A stretch of DNA of 35,497 nucleotides from Komagataeibacter sp. FXV3 (GTDB lineage Bacteria; Pseudomonadota; Alphaproteobacteria; Acetobacterales; Acetobacteraceae). Location of the stretch: NCBI RefSeq assembly GCF_015155755.1, contig NZ_VWPI01000062.1, positions 1 through 35,497 on the forward strand, in the 5' to 3' direction. Under the pieces are notes generated by a model. That model saw nothing but the letters and a program-made list of their open reading frames with translations. It made no database searches and was not told the origin of the DNA. Of this stretch, positions 1 to 12,008 are shown piece by piece. Numbering within the stretch: the first letter of the stretch is position 1; the number at the start of each line of letters is the position of its first letter. The position numbers and the translations under genes were made by a program.

Positions 1-1
1 G

Positions 2-22
2 AAGGCGGATGCCCATTCATGA
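2..22 (+). CDS. murC: UDP-N-acetylmuramate--L-alanine ligase, last codons only
   Basis: Only six sense codons (Lys-Ala-Asp-Ala-His-Ser) and a TGA stop are inside the window. The stop overlaps the murB start as ATGA, the same junction seen at the next three gene boundaries, so an upstream gene of the same operon must end here. The name murC rests only on the usual dcw order murG-murC-murB-ddl; the residues themselves identify nothing. It could be another gene if the order differs. Confidence 0.45.
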   Translation, partial: KADAHS

Positions 23-984
23 CCGCCACCGCCCCCCTGCCGCAATGGGCACAGGTTCTGGATACGGAGGGCTTTCGCCCGCGTGGCCGCCTGACGCCGC
101 AGGCCGCCCTGGGCCCGCGCACGTGGTTTCGCGTCGGCGGCGCTGCGGAACTGCTGTTCCAGCCCGCCAGCGCCGAGGACCTGGCGCAGACCCTGCGCCA
201 CCTGCCGCTGGAGGTTCCGGTCATGCCGCTGGGCGCGTGTTCGAACGTGATCGTGCGCGATGGCGGGATTGACGGGCTGGTCATCCGCCTTGCGCGTGGT
301 TTTTCCGCCATTATGCGCGATGGGGACGGGCTGGTGGCAGGGGCGGCATGCCTTGACATGACCGTTGCCGAACACGCGGCCGAAGCCGGGCTGTCGGGGC
401 TGGAATTCCTGGCGGGCATTCCCGGTTCGATCGGCGGCGCCGTGGCCATGAATGCCGGGGCATACGGGTCGGACATGGCGGCGGTGCTGGACTGGGTGGA
501 AGTGGTGACGCGCGACGGCAGGCTGCTGCGCCTGCCCGCCGCATCTCTGGATTTCGGCTATCGCCATGCCACCCTGCCGCCGCAGTCGGTCGTGGTCCGT
601 GCGCGGCTGAACGGGATGGCGGCGCCGCCCGCCATCATCCGCCAGCGGATTGATGAAATCCGCGCCGCGCGTGAGGCGGCGCAGCCGGTGCGCGCCCGCA
701 CGGGGGGATCGACCTTCCGCAATCCCGACCCAGACGAATCGCAGCGCAAGGCATGGGAACTGATTGACGCGGCGGGCTGTCGCGGGTTGCGGGTCGGTGG
801 GGCGCAGGTCAGTGAAAAACACTGCAATTTCATACTCAATACCGGCGACGCCACTGCAGCCGATCTGGAGGAACTGGGCGATACCGTAATCAGGCGCGTG
901 CATGACCACACCGCGGTCACATTGCGCTGGGAAATCAAGCGGATCGGCCGCCCCGCCACGCATGTTACGGGAGAAAGCGCATGA
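19..984 (+). CDS. murB: UDP-N-acetylenolpyruvoylglucosamine reductase (MurB)
   Basis: Reduces UDP-GlcNAc-enolpyruvate to UDP-MurNAc with NADPH and FAD, the second committed step of cytoplasmic peptidoglycan precursor synthesis. The 321 residues are a normal MurB length. The N-terminal part has the FAD-binding segment FRVGGAAELLF; the middle has GLEFLAGIPGSIGGAVAMN followed by NAGAYG, typical of MurB. The catalytic serine is probably Ser231 in GGSTFRNP. The C-terminal domain carries VSEKHCNFILN. The ATG overlaps the preceding stop by 4 bp, and the gene overlaps ddl by 4 bp, so translation is probably coupled along the operon. Nothing looks truncated. Identity is secure. Confidence 0.96.
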   Translation: MTATAPLPQWAQVLDTEGFRPRGRLTPQAALGPRTWFRVGGAAELLFQPASAEDLAQTLRHLPLEVPVMPLGACSNVIVRDGGIDGLVIRLARGFSAIMRDGDGLVAGAACLDMTVAEHAAEAGLSGLEFLAGIPGSIGGAVAMNAGAYGSDMAAVLDWVEVVTRDGRLLRLPAASLDFGYRHATLPPQSVVVRARLNGMAAPPAIIRQRIDEIRAAREAAQPVRARTGGSTFRNPDPDESQRKAWELIDAAGCRGLRVGGAQVSEKHCNFILNTGDATAADLEELGDTVIRRVHDHTAVTLRWEIKRIGRPATHVTGESA

Positions 985-1922
985 CGGCCCGCCGGGTCTG
1001 CATCCTGATGGGCGGCATGTCCGCCGAACGCGAGGTCAGCCTGGCCAGTGGCCGCAACGTGGCCGAGGCCCTGCGTGGCCGCGGGCATGACGTACACTGC
1101 ATTGACGCAGGTCCCGACCTGCTGGCCATCGTGTCCGACCTGCAGGCCCACCGCCCCGACGTGGTGTTCAACGCCATGCATGGCCGGTTTGGCGAGGACG
1201 GGTCGATCCAGGGTGTGCTGGACTGGATGGGAATCGCCTACACCCATTCCGGCGTGCGGGCATCCGCCACCGCCATGGACAAGGACGCGGCGCGGACCGT
1301 GTTCATGGCAGCCGGCCTGCCGGTCGCCATCGGGCAGGTGATGACGCCAGTACAGCTGGCACCGGCGGACCCGATGCCCGCCCCCTATGTGGTCAAGCCG
1401 CTGAACGAGGGATCATCCGTGGGGGTGGAAATCATCCTGCCCGGCAGCAACCGCCGCGCCACGGTGGCGGCGGAATGGACCTTTGGCGGCCAGATGCTGG
1501 TGGAAGAATACATCCCCGGCCGGGAACTGACGGTTGGCGTGCTGGAAGACCGCGCGCTGACGGTGACCGACATCACGCCGATGGGCAGCGGCCCCAGCTT
1601 TTATGACTATCAGGCCAAATACGCATCCGGCGGGTCGCGGCATGAGCTGCCCGCACGCATCCATCCCGACGCATTTGAACAGGCGCGCACGCTGGCGCTG
1701 GCCGCCCACCGCGCGCTGGGCTGCCGTGGGGCCAGCCGCACGGATTTCCGCTATGACGACAGCGCGGGGCCGGATACGCCCGGCCGCCTGGTCATTCTGG
1801 AAACCAACACCCAGCCGGGCATGACGCCGACCTCCCTTCTGCCCGAACAGGCGGCGGCCTGCGGCATGGACTACGCCACGCTGTGCCAGTGGATGATCGA
1901 CCACGCGACCTGCCGTACATGA
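981..1922 (+). CDS. ddl: D-alanine--D-alanine ligase
   Basis: ATP-grasp enzyme that joins two D-alanines for the UDP-MurNAc-pentapeptide terminus. The protein has 313 residues, the DdlB size. It opens with the family motif GGMSAEREVSLASG. It contains the ATP-grasp core (YVVKPLNEGSSVGVEI, then MLVEEYIPGRELTVGVL) and ends with the metal-binding segment FLETNTQPGMTPTSLLPEQA in slightly variant form (VILETNTQPGM). The start overlaps the murB stop as ATGA, and its own stop overlaps the chosen ftsQ start in the same way. The position between murB and ftsQ is the standard one for this gene. Confidence 0.96.
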   Translation: MTARRVCILMGGMSAEREVSLASGRNVAEALRGRGHDVHCIDAGPDLLAIVSDLQAHRPDVVFNAMHGRFGEDGSIQGVLDWMGIAYTHSGVRASATAMDKDAARTVFMAAGLPVAIGQVMTPVQLAPADPMPAPYVVKPLNEGSSVGVEIILPGSNRRATVAAEWTFGGQMLVEEYIPGRELTVGVLEDRALTVTDITPMGSGPSFYDYQAKYASGGSRHELPARIHPDAFEQARTLALAAHRALGCRGASRTDFRYDDSAGPDTPGRLVILETNTQPGMTPTSLLPEQAAACGMDYATLCQWMIDHATCRT

Positions 1923-2851
1923 GGCGACCGACCGACAGCAGCGACCGCCCCTCCCGGCTTTCGATCTTCCTGCGCCGCCAGAAACGCCTGCTGCGCCCGG
2001 CACTGCTGGTGCTGGTGCTGGTGGTGATCGGGGTGGGCTGCGTCACGACATTCCGGCATTTCGGGTCCGATCCGCGTTTCGCGCCGCTGCGCGGGCGGAT
2101 CATCAACATGCTGCCCCTGCGCATTACCGACATTGAGGTAACGGGCTGCGTGCTGACCAGCGAGACCGCGCTGCAAGAGGCGCTGGGCGCGCGCACGGGG
2201 GACTTCATCCTGGGCTTTTCCGTAGCAAGCGCGCGCGAACGCATCGACGCGCTGCCCTTTGTCGATCATTCCGTGGTGGAACGCCACCTGCCCGGCACCA
2301 TCATCATCCACCTGTTTGAACGCCGCCCCTTTGCCGTGTGGCAGAATCACGGACATTTCATGCTGATCGACCGCGAGGGCCACCAGGTGCGTGACAAGGG
2401 CATGACTGGCAAGGACGCCGAGGCCTTCATGCAGCTGCCGCTGGTGGTCGGTCCCGACGCCAACATCGCCGCCGCCGCCCTGATTGATGAACTGTCCGCC
2501 CAGCCGGAGGTACGCAGCCATGTCGTGGCCGCATCCCGCGTGGGCCAGCGGCGGTGGAACCTGACCCTGCGCAACGGCACGACCATCCTCCTGCCCGAAG
2601 GACAGGAAGTCGCGGCGCTGAAGCGTCTTGCACAATTGCAGGAAAACATAAAAATACTGGACCGGCCGGTGATCGCCATCGACATGCGCCTGCCTGACCG
2701 CCTGATCGTGCGTGAAAACCCCGTTGCCCCGAACGACAGTGACCGGGATCGGGACGACACGCCGCCACAGGCTGACCCCACCGGGGATCAGGCCCCTGCC
2801 GCGCCATGGCTTTCTTCCCCCGAAACCGGCCCAAGACGGAGGCGGGCATGA
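1919..2851 (+). CDS. ftsQ: cell division protein FtsQ
   Basis: Bitopic divisome protein linking early and late division proteins in the periplasm. I chose the ATG at 1919 (310 aa) because it makes the ATGA overlap with ddl used throughout this operon; an in-frame ATG at 1883 would add 12 residues inside ddl. A basic cytoplasmic tail (RRQKRLLRP) precedes one hydrophobic segment (about residues 25-43, LLVLVLVVIGVGC). A POTRA domain follows, with LRITDIEVTG and later LPFVDHSVVERHLPGTIII and ERRPFAVWQ, the usual FtsQ signatures. The C-terminal 40 residues are charged and proline-rich. It overlaps ftsA by 4 bp. Confidence 0.93.
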   Translation: MRRPTDSSDRPSRLSIFLRRQKRLLRPALLVLVLVVIGVGCVTTFRHFGSDPRFAPLRGRIINMLPLRITDIEVTGCVLTSETALQEALGARTGDFILGFSVASARERIDALPFVDHSVVERHLPGTIIIHLFERRPFAVWQNHGHFMLIDREGHQVRDKGMTGKDAEAFMQLPLVVGPDANIAAAALIDELSAQPEVRSHVVAASRVGQRRWNLTLRNGTTILLPEGQEVAALKRLAQLQENIKILDRPVIAIDMRLPDRLIVRENPVAPNDSDRDRDDTPPQADPTGDQAPAAPWLSSPETGPRRRRA

Positions 2852-4251
2852 CTTATCCAGTGCCGGGCGTGGTCAGGACGACCGTGCCCGCAACCAAGAC
2901 CACCACACCGGCCGCCCCGGTGCCCGCCATCCGTGGGGCCGGGACGCCAGCGCGCGTACCCCGCCCGCGACCTGCGACATCCCTTGTCCCCGCGGGTGAG
3001 CGCCTGCCCACGCGCAAGCTGCGCACGGGACCGTTCAGCGTGCTGGATATCGGGTCCACCAAGATCGTATGCCTGATCGGGCGTGGCGAGCCTGACAACA
3101 CCATCCGCATCCTTGGCCACGGGTGGCGGCGTTCGCATGGGGTGCGCTGTGGCGGGATCGTGGACCTGCGTGAGGCGGAAAGCGCCATCCGCGCTGCCGT
3201 GGCGCAGGCGGAGGACATGGCGACGGAACGCCGGGATTCGATTTTCGTCAACCTGTCCTGTGGCCACCCCGAAAGCCGCCACATCAACGCGCGCTGGTCC
3301 GTGGGCGGACGGGAAATCACGGATAACGACGTCAACCGGATCATAAGCGAGGGCCGGATGCGCGCCGTGTCCGAAGGGCGGTCGGCCATCCATACCCTGC
3401 CGCTGGATTACGCGGTGGATGACACGCAGGAAGTGCTGGACCCGCGCGGGCACCTGTGTGACCTGCTGTCCGCGCGCCTGCATGTGATCGACGCCAACAC
3501 GACCGCGCTGCGCAACCTGGAAGCCGTGCTGTCACGCGTGGAACTGAAGATCGAGGGGATGGTGTCCTCCCCCCTCGCCTCGGGGCTTGCGGTCATGAAC
3601 GAGGACGAGCGCAACCTCGGCGCCACCGTGGTGGACATGGGCGGGGGCACCACGTCGATCGGGGTGTTTGGCGAAGGGCGCCTGCTGCATACCGCCACGA
3701 TTCCCGTGGGCGGCCTGCACATCACGCGCGACATCGCGCACGGGCTGTCCACCTCCATCGACAATGCCGAGCGGCTGAAAACCATGCACGGTTCGGCCGA
3801 ACTGCTGGCGGGTGACGATCACGATCCCATTCTTGTGCAGTTGATTGGTGACAACGACCATCATTATGTCAGAATTCCACGCGCAAGGATTGTATCGATC
3901 ATACACCCCCGCGTGGAGGAAACCCTGGAGATGGTACGTGACAGGCTGGAAATGGCCGCGGTCGGCCCTGCATCCGACGGCCGCGTCATCCTGACTGGCG
4001 GCGGGTCGCTGCTGGAGGGAATCGGGCCGATGGCGGCGCGGATCCTGAACCGTCAGGTGCGCCTGGGCCGCCCGCGCCGCATTGTCGGCCTGCCTGAAAA
4101 CGCGGCGACGTGGCCGATGTTCTCCACATCCGCGGGGCTTCTGGCCTGGGCTGCGGGGGCGGCGGATGAAATGGGCGAACCCGACACCCGTGACACCCGT
4201 CCCGGCAGCCTTGTCAGACGTTTCGTGGATTTCATACGTGACAGGGTATAA
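2848..4251 (+). CDS. ftsA: cell division protein FtsA
   Basis: Actin-like ATPase that tethers FtsZ to the membrane. I chose the ATG at 2848 (467 aa) because GGAGG lies 7 nt upstream and it gives an ATGA overlap with ftsQ; an ATG at 2806 would add 14 residues without a clear ribosome site. The actin fold starts with FSVLDIGSTKIVCLIGRGE and has the phosphate loop VVDMGGGTTSIGVF and adenosine motif ILTGGGSLLEGI. The last residues (SLVRRFVDFIRDRV) form the amphipathic membrane-targeting helix expected of FtsA. A proline- and threonine-rich extension of roughly 60 residues precedes the fold, longer than in most FtsA proteins. Confidence 0.95.
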   Translation: MTYPVPGVVRTTVPATKTTTPAAPVPAIRGAGTPARVPRPRPATSLVPAGERLPTRKLRTGPFSVLDIGSTKIVCLIGRGEPDNTIRILGHGWRRSHGVRCGGIVDLREAESAIRAAVAQAEDMATERRDSIFVNLSCGHPESRHINARWSVGGREITDNDVNRIISEGRMRAVSEGRSAIHTLPLDYAVDDTQEVLDPRGHLCDLLSARLHVIDANTTALRNLEAVLSRVELKIEGMVSSPLASGLAVMNEDERNLGATVVDMGGGTTSIGVFGEGRLLHTATIPVGGLHITRDIAHGLSTSIDNAERLKTMHGSAELLAGDDHDPILVQLIGDNDHHYVRIPRARIVSIIHPRVEETLEMVRDRLEMAAVGPASDGRVILTGGGSLLEGIGPMAARILNRQVRLGRPRRIVGLPENAATWPMFSTSAGLLAWAAGAADEMGEPDTRDTRPGSLVRRFVDFIRDRV

Positions 4252-4252
4252 T
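4247..4252 (+). promoter_or_regulatory. candidate -10 box of an ftsZ promoter
   Basis: A perfect TATAAT lies over the ftsA stop codon, 77 bp before the ftsZ ATG. The ftsA-ftsZ gap is the first non-overlapping junction in the operon, and separate ftsZ promoters are common in bacteria. No good -35 hexamer sits 16-18 bp upstream (TTCGTG at 4222 is the nearest, with 19-bp spacing), so this is only a candidate. Confidence 0.35.
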
Positions 4253-4328
4253 CTTGCATGAAAACCCTTTATTGTACTTTTGCCGTTAGTATGCCAGCAC
4301 GCCTACCCCAATCCATCGGGAGCCAAGC

Positions 4329-5840
4329 ATGACCCTCAACCTGACCATCCCGCAACAGAATCATTCCGATTTCACGCCCCGCATCACAGTGATCGGGGTT
4401 GGCGGCGGTGGTACGAATGCGGTGGACAACATGATCCATTCGCAGTTGCAGGGCGTGGAATTCGTCGTTGCCAACACCGATGCCCAGCAGCTTTCCCACA
4501 GCAGCGCCGACCGCCGCATCCAGCTTGGCCCCCACCTGACGCAGGGGCTGGGCGCGGGCGCGAAGCCCGAAATCGGCCGCGCCGCGGCGGAAGAAGCCTG
4601 TGACGAACTGTCGCGCCACCTTGATGGCGCGCACATGGTCTTCATCACCGCGGGCATGGGCGGCGGCACCGGAACGGGGGCCGCACCCGTCATTGCCCGC
4701 ATGGCGCGCGAACGCGGCATCCTGACCGTGGGCGTGGTGACCAAGCCGTTCACGTTCGAAGGCCACCGCCGCGCGAAATCGGCGGAAGCGGGCATTGCCG
4801 AACTGCAGCAGTTTGTCGATACGCTGATCATCATCCCGAACCAGAACCTGTTCCGTCTGGCCAATGAACGCACAAGCTGGAAAGACGCGTTCAAGATGGC
4901 GGACAACGTCCTGTACATGGGCGTGCGTGGTGTCACCGACCTGATGATGGCGCCGGGTCTGGTCAACCTCGACTTTGCCGATATTCGCACCATCATGGCG
5001 GAAATGGGCAAGGCGATGATGGGCACGGGTGAGGCCGAGGGCGAAAACCGCGCCATCGCCGCGGCCGAGGACGCCATTTCCAACCCGCTGCTGGAAGATA
5101 CCTCGATGTCCGGCGCGCAGGGCCTGCTGATCAACATTACCGGTGGCGAGGACCTGACCCTGTTCGAAGTGGACCAGGCTGCAAACCGCATCCGTGAAGA
5201 AGTGGCTGAAGACGCCAATATCATCTTCGGGTCCGCCATCGATACCTCACTGAACGGGCGCATCCGCGTTTCCGTCGTGGCGACGGGCATCGACAACCCG
5301 CCCGGCGGCCATCCCGCCGCACGCCCGGCAGCGCCCCAGGCCGAAGCCGCCCCGGCGCAGCCCGCCCCGGCCGAGGCACCGCAGCAGGCGGCGCCGGTCG
5401 CCAGTGCCGCACCCCAGGGGGCACCTGCCGCGCCGCAGCAGCCGGCCGCCCCCATGGGCCAGCCCGCCGCCGGCATGCAGCCCCAGCGTCCCGCCGCGCC
5501 GCAGCCGCCGTCGCCCAACGCCGTACCGCCCCACATAGCCCAGGCGCAGCGCCCCGGTTCCCCGCGTTCGCCGCTGTTTACCGAAAGCGCCAAGCCACCC
5601 GCGCCGGAACCCCAGCCCGCGCCACGCAGCCTGTTCGGGATCGTGACCGGTGCGCTGCGCCGTCATTCCACCCCGCAGCAGCCTGAACCCGCCCGCCGGA
5701 CGGAACCCGCCATGCAGCCGCAGCAGCAGCAGCCACAGCAGCAGCCACAGCAGCCGCAGGGTCAGGACACGGGCGGCAACCCGACACCGGATGATGGCGG
5801 ACTGGATATCCCCGCCTTCCTGCGCCGCCGTTCACCCTGA
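4329..5840 (+). CDS. ftsZ: cell division protein FtsZ
   Basis: Tubulin-like GTPase that forms the cytokinetic Z ring. The 503 residues start with an acidic/neutral tail and then [14 protein letters not shown]. The tubulin signature [14 protein letters not shown] starts at Gly109, and the T7 loop is [11 protein letters not shown]. The GTPase and C-terminal domains end near residue 320 at [10 protein letters not shown] linker of about 165 residues follows, dominated by Ala, Pro and Gln, including a run of Gln broken by single Pro. The protein closes with [10 protein letters not shown], the conserved peptide that binds FtsA. GGGAGC lies just upstream of the ATG. The long linker is typical of alphaproteobacterial FtsZ in kind, but is rich in Gln. 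Confidence 0.97.
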   Translation: MTLNLTIPQQNHSDFTPRITVIGVGGGGTNAVDNMIHSQLQGVEFVVANTDAQQLSHSSADRRIQLGPHLTQGLGAGAKPEIGRAAAEEACDELSRHLDGAHMVFITAGMGGGTGTGAAPVIARMARERGILTVGVVTKPFTFEGHRRAKSAEAGIAELQQFVDTLIIIPNQNLFRLANERTSWKDAFKMADNVLYMGVRGVTDLMMAPGLVNLDFADIRTIMAEMGKAMMGTGEAEGENRAIAAAEDAISNPLLEDTSMSGAQGLLINITGGEDLTLFEVDQAANRIREEVAEDANIIFGSAIDTSLNGRIRVSVVATGIDNPPGGHPAARPAAPQAEAAPAQPAPAEAPQQAAPVASAAPQGAPAAPQQPAAPMGQPAAGMQPQRPAAPQPPSPNAVPPHIAQAQRPGSPRSPLFTESAKPPAPEPQPAPRSLFGIVTGALRRHSTPQQPEPARRTEPAMQPQQQQPQQQPQQPQGQDTGGNPTPDDGGLDIPAFLRRRSP

Positions 5841-5850
5841 TGACGGTCAT

Positions 5851-5888
5851 GATGCATGGCCTGCCCTCCTGTGGGCAGGCCATGCATC
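5851..5888 (+). terminator. strong hairpin after ftsZ, possible terminator
   Basis: A perfect 16-bp inverted repeat (5851-5866 against 5873-5888) with a 6-nt loop starts 11 bases after the ftsZ stop. It would form a very stable RNA hairpin between ftsZ and lpxC. There is no T-tract after it, so it may terminate poorly by itself and could instead stabilise the 3' end of ftsZ mRNA. Confidence 0.55.
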
Positions 5889-6010
5889 CCTCCTGCCGAA
5901 CAGGTAACAATAGGCAATAATCCTTGACTGTCCTGGAAAGAGACATGGCAGTAGCATGATATCACGCCAGTTACTGTGAATCTTCCACACTTGCGTCAAG
6001 GATACAGGCA

Positions 6011-6976
6011 ATGAACGGCATGCTGCCGCAAGCACCCGTCCCCTTCGGGACGGCGTCCCGACATGATGGACAGATGCAGCACACCATACGCCAGCCGATC
6101 AGCAGCATCGGCACCGGCCTTCATACCGGCAGGCGCATCAGCCTGAAGCTGTCCCCCGCCCCGGAAAATACCGGCATCGTCTTCCGTCGCAATGACATCA
6201 CCCTGCCGCCGCTTGCGGCACGGTATGACACGGTGGTGGATACGCGGCTGAGTACGGTACTGGGCTGCGATGACGGCGATGGTCACGCCGAACGCATCGC
6301 CACCATCGAACACCTGATGGCGGCGCTGGCGGGCTGTGGCGTCGATAACATCTTCATTGATGTGGATGGCCCCGAAATCCCGGTTTTTGACGGTTCCGCG
6401 GCGGAATTCGTGTTCCTGCTGGAATGTGCGGGCATCACGCCCCAGGCCGCCGCGCGCCAGCATATCCACATGGACCGGACCGTGCGGGTGGAAGATGGCG
6501 ATGCCTTTGCCGAACTGTCGCCCGCGACCCGGCCCGGCCTGACGATCGATATTTCCATTGATTTCCCGGCTGCCGCCATCGGTCAGCAGCATTATGTGAC
6601 ACTGGTGGAACCGGGGGCGTTCCGCCAGGATCTCAGCACCGCGCGGACATTCGTGCTGCAGCCTGAAATCGATTACCTGCATTCCGTGGGGCTGGCCCGT
6701 GGCGGATCGCTGGATAACGCCATCGTCGTCAACGGCGACAGCGTGGTAAACCCGTCCGGGCTACGCCACCCGGATGAATTCGTGCGCCACAAGGTACTGG
6801 ACGCGATCGGGGACATGTATCTGGCCGGTGGCATGATCAATGGCCATTTCCGTGGGCACAAATCGGGGCATACACTGAACAACCGCCTGTTGCGCAAGGT
6901 CTTTGCCGAACAGGCGAACTGGCATCGGGCCCCGCTTGGCACGTCCCTTTCCGCCCCGCAGCCGCAGGCCGCCTGA
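6011..6976 (+). CDS. lpxC: UDP-3-O-acyl-N-acetylglucosamine deacetylase (LpxC)
   Basis: Zinc amidase catalysing the committed step of lipid A synthesis. The protein has 321 residues with the two LpxC domains. Zinc ligands are readable as His101 in IEHLMAAL, and His260 and Asp264 in HKVLDAIGDMY. The catalytic histidine is probably His287 in GHKSGHTLNN. The conserved IPVFDGSAAEF segment is also present. The first 21 residues are not conserved in the family; the ATG at 6074 (MQHTIRQPISSIGTGLHTG) is a serious alternative start that fits typical LpxC N-termini. It follows ftsZ, a common alphaproteobacterial arrangement. Confidence 0.95.
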   Translation: MNGMLPQAPVPFGTASRHDGQMQHTIRQPISSIGTGLHTGRRISLKLSPAPENTGIVFRRNDITLPPLAARYDTVVDTRLSTVLGCDDGDGHAERIATIEHLMAALAGCGVDNIFIDVDGPEIPVFDGSAAEFVFLLECAGITPQAAARQHIHMDRTVRVEDGDAFAELSPATRPGLTIDISIDFPAAAIGQQHYVTLVEPGAFRQDLSTARTFVLQPEIDYLHSVGLARGGSLDNAIVVNGDSVVNPSGLRHPDEFVRHKVLDAIGDMYLAGGMINGHFRGHKSGHTLNNRLLRKVFAEQANWHRAPLGTSLSAPQPQAA

Positions 6977-7058
6977 TGCGGGGATGCGAAATCCGCACGT
7001 GGAGACTTCACCCGCCACCGGCACATGATATAAAGCTTCCATAACTGGAAGAGCCGGC

Positions 7059-7943
7059 ATGTTCGCACCCACATCACACCATATCCCGCAACCCCTGCCC
7101 GCCACGCGCCAGATGGTCCGCTGGCTGGCGCTGCTGCCACTTGCGGGCCTGCTGGCGGCATGTGGACAGAGTGCCAGCACCATCAATGAACGCGCGCCGC
7201 GCGTCGGCTCGGCGGAGACGTTGTACAACAACGGCGTGGACGCCCTGCGTTCGGACCGGTACCTGCTATCGGTCAACCAGTTCGATACATTGCAGCGCAA
7301 CTATCCCTATTCCCAGTACACCGCCAATGCGCAGCTGATGGAAGGGTATGCGAACTACCTGCTGAACAAGTATCCCGAAGCCGTGCAGCAGCTTGACCGC
7401 TTTCTGGAACTGCACCCCACCAGTACGGATGCGGCCTATGCCTTCTATCTGCGCGCCCTGTGCTATTATGAACAGGTGGCCGATGTGCAGCGTGACCAGC
7501 AGGGCACGATCGAGGCGATGGACGCGCTGGAAGAAGTCATCACCCGCTTTCCCCAAAGCCCCTATGCCCGTGACGCGCAGCTGAAAATCGACCTGTGCCG
7601 CGACCATCTGGCGGGCAAGGAAATGCTGGTGGGCCGGTGGTACCAGCAGCAGAACGACTATCTTGCCGCAGCCGGCCGCTACCAGCGCGTGGTGCAGGAT
7701 TTCCAGACCACCAACCATGTGCCCGAGGCACTGGAACGACTGGTGGAAGTATATCTGGACATGGGCCTGCTGGAACAGGCGCGCAAGACCGGCTCGGTCC
7801 TGGCCTACAACTACCCCAGCAGCAAATGGTACACGGATGCGTACGATCACCTGCGCGCGCATCACCTGATCAAGGGCGTGGAAAGCAAGGACCACAAGCA
7901 GGGACGGAACGTCTTTTCGCGGGCATGGCATTCGGTTTTCTGA
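7059..7943 (+). CDS. bamD: outer membrane protein assembly factor BamD (ComL)
   Basis: Outer-membrane lipoprotein of the BAM complex that inserts beta-barrel proteins. The N-terminus has a lipoprotein signal peptide with hydrophobic WLALLPLAGLLAAC, giving a lipobox LAAC and a lipidated Cys near residue 36. The mature part is made of TPR-like repeats beginning SAETLYNNGVDALRSDRYLLSVNQFDTLQ and continuing with NYPYSQYTANAQLMEGYANYL, characteristic of BamD. GGAAGAG is placed well before the ATG at 7059. The 294-residue length is slightly above the E. coli protein. The gene lies between lpxC and recN, the order seen in many alphaproteobacteria. Confidence 0.93.
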   Translation: MFAPTSHHIPQPLPATRQMVRWLALLPLAGLLAACGQSASTINERAPRVGSAETLYNNGVDALRSDRYLLSVNQFDTLQRNYPYSQYTANAQLMEGYANYLLNKYPEAVQQLDRFLELHPTSTDAAYAFYLRALCYYEQVADVQRDQQGTIEAMDALEEVITRFPQSPYARDAQLKIDLCRDHLAGKEMLVGRWYQQQNDYLAAAGRYQRVVQDFQTTNHVPEALERLVEVYLDMGLLEQARKTGSVLAYNYPSSKWYTDAYDHLRAHHLIKGVESKDHKQGRNVFSRAWHSVF

Positions 7944-7982
7944 TTTCCGCCAACGATTATCTGTGCTGAACGGGAAGCCTGC

Positions 7983-11853
<3,871 letters not shown>

Positions 11854-12008
11854 CGCAGGGGTGTGGGGCACGGACCGCGCGCCGGCCTTGCATGTCCCTG
11901 CCACGTAACGTTTACTGTACACAACGCAGTTACAGGAGCATCCGGACGGACCGACACGTTACCTGCCGCAAGGGGATACGGCATGGATTTTCAGGGGGAT
12001 AACATCTT

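Noticed and set aside
2806-2847. Earlier ATG for ftsA giving 14 more residues
   Set aside because: No ribosome site, whereas GGAGG and an ATGA overlap support 2848.
4361-5593. 410-codon open frame on the minus strand inside ftsZ
   Set aside because: It is the antisense shadow of ftsZ produced by high GC; its sequence is Ala/Gly/Ser-rich without motifs, and ftsZ is certain.
5924-5957. TTGACT...TAGCAT as a promoter for lpxC
   Set aside because: Spacing of 22 bp is too long and the -10 is poor.
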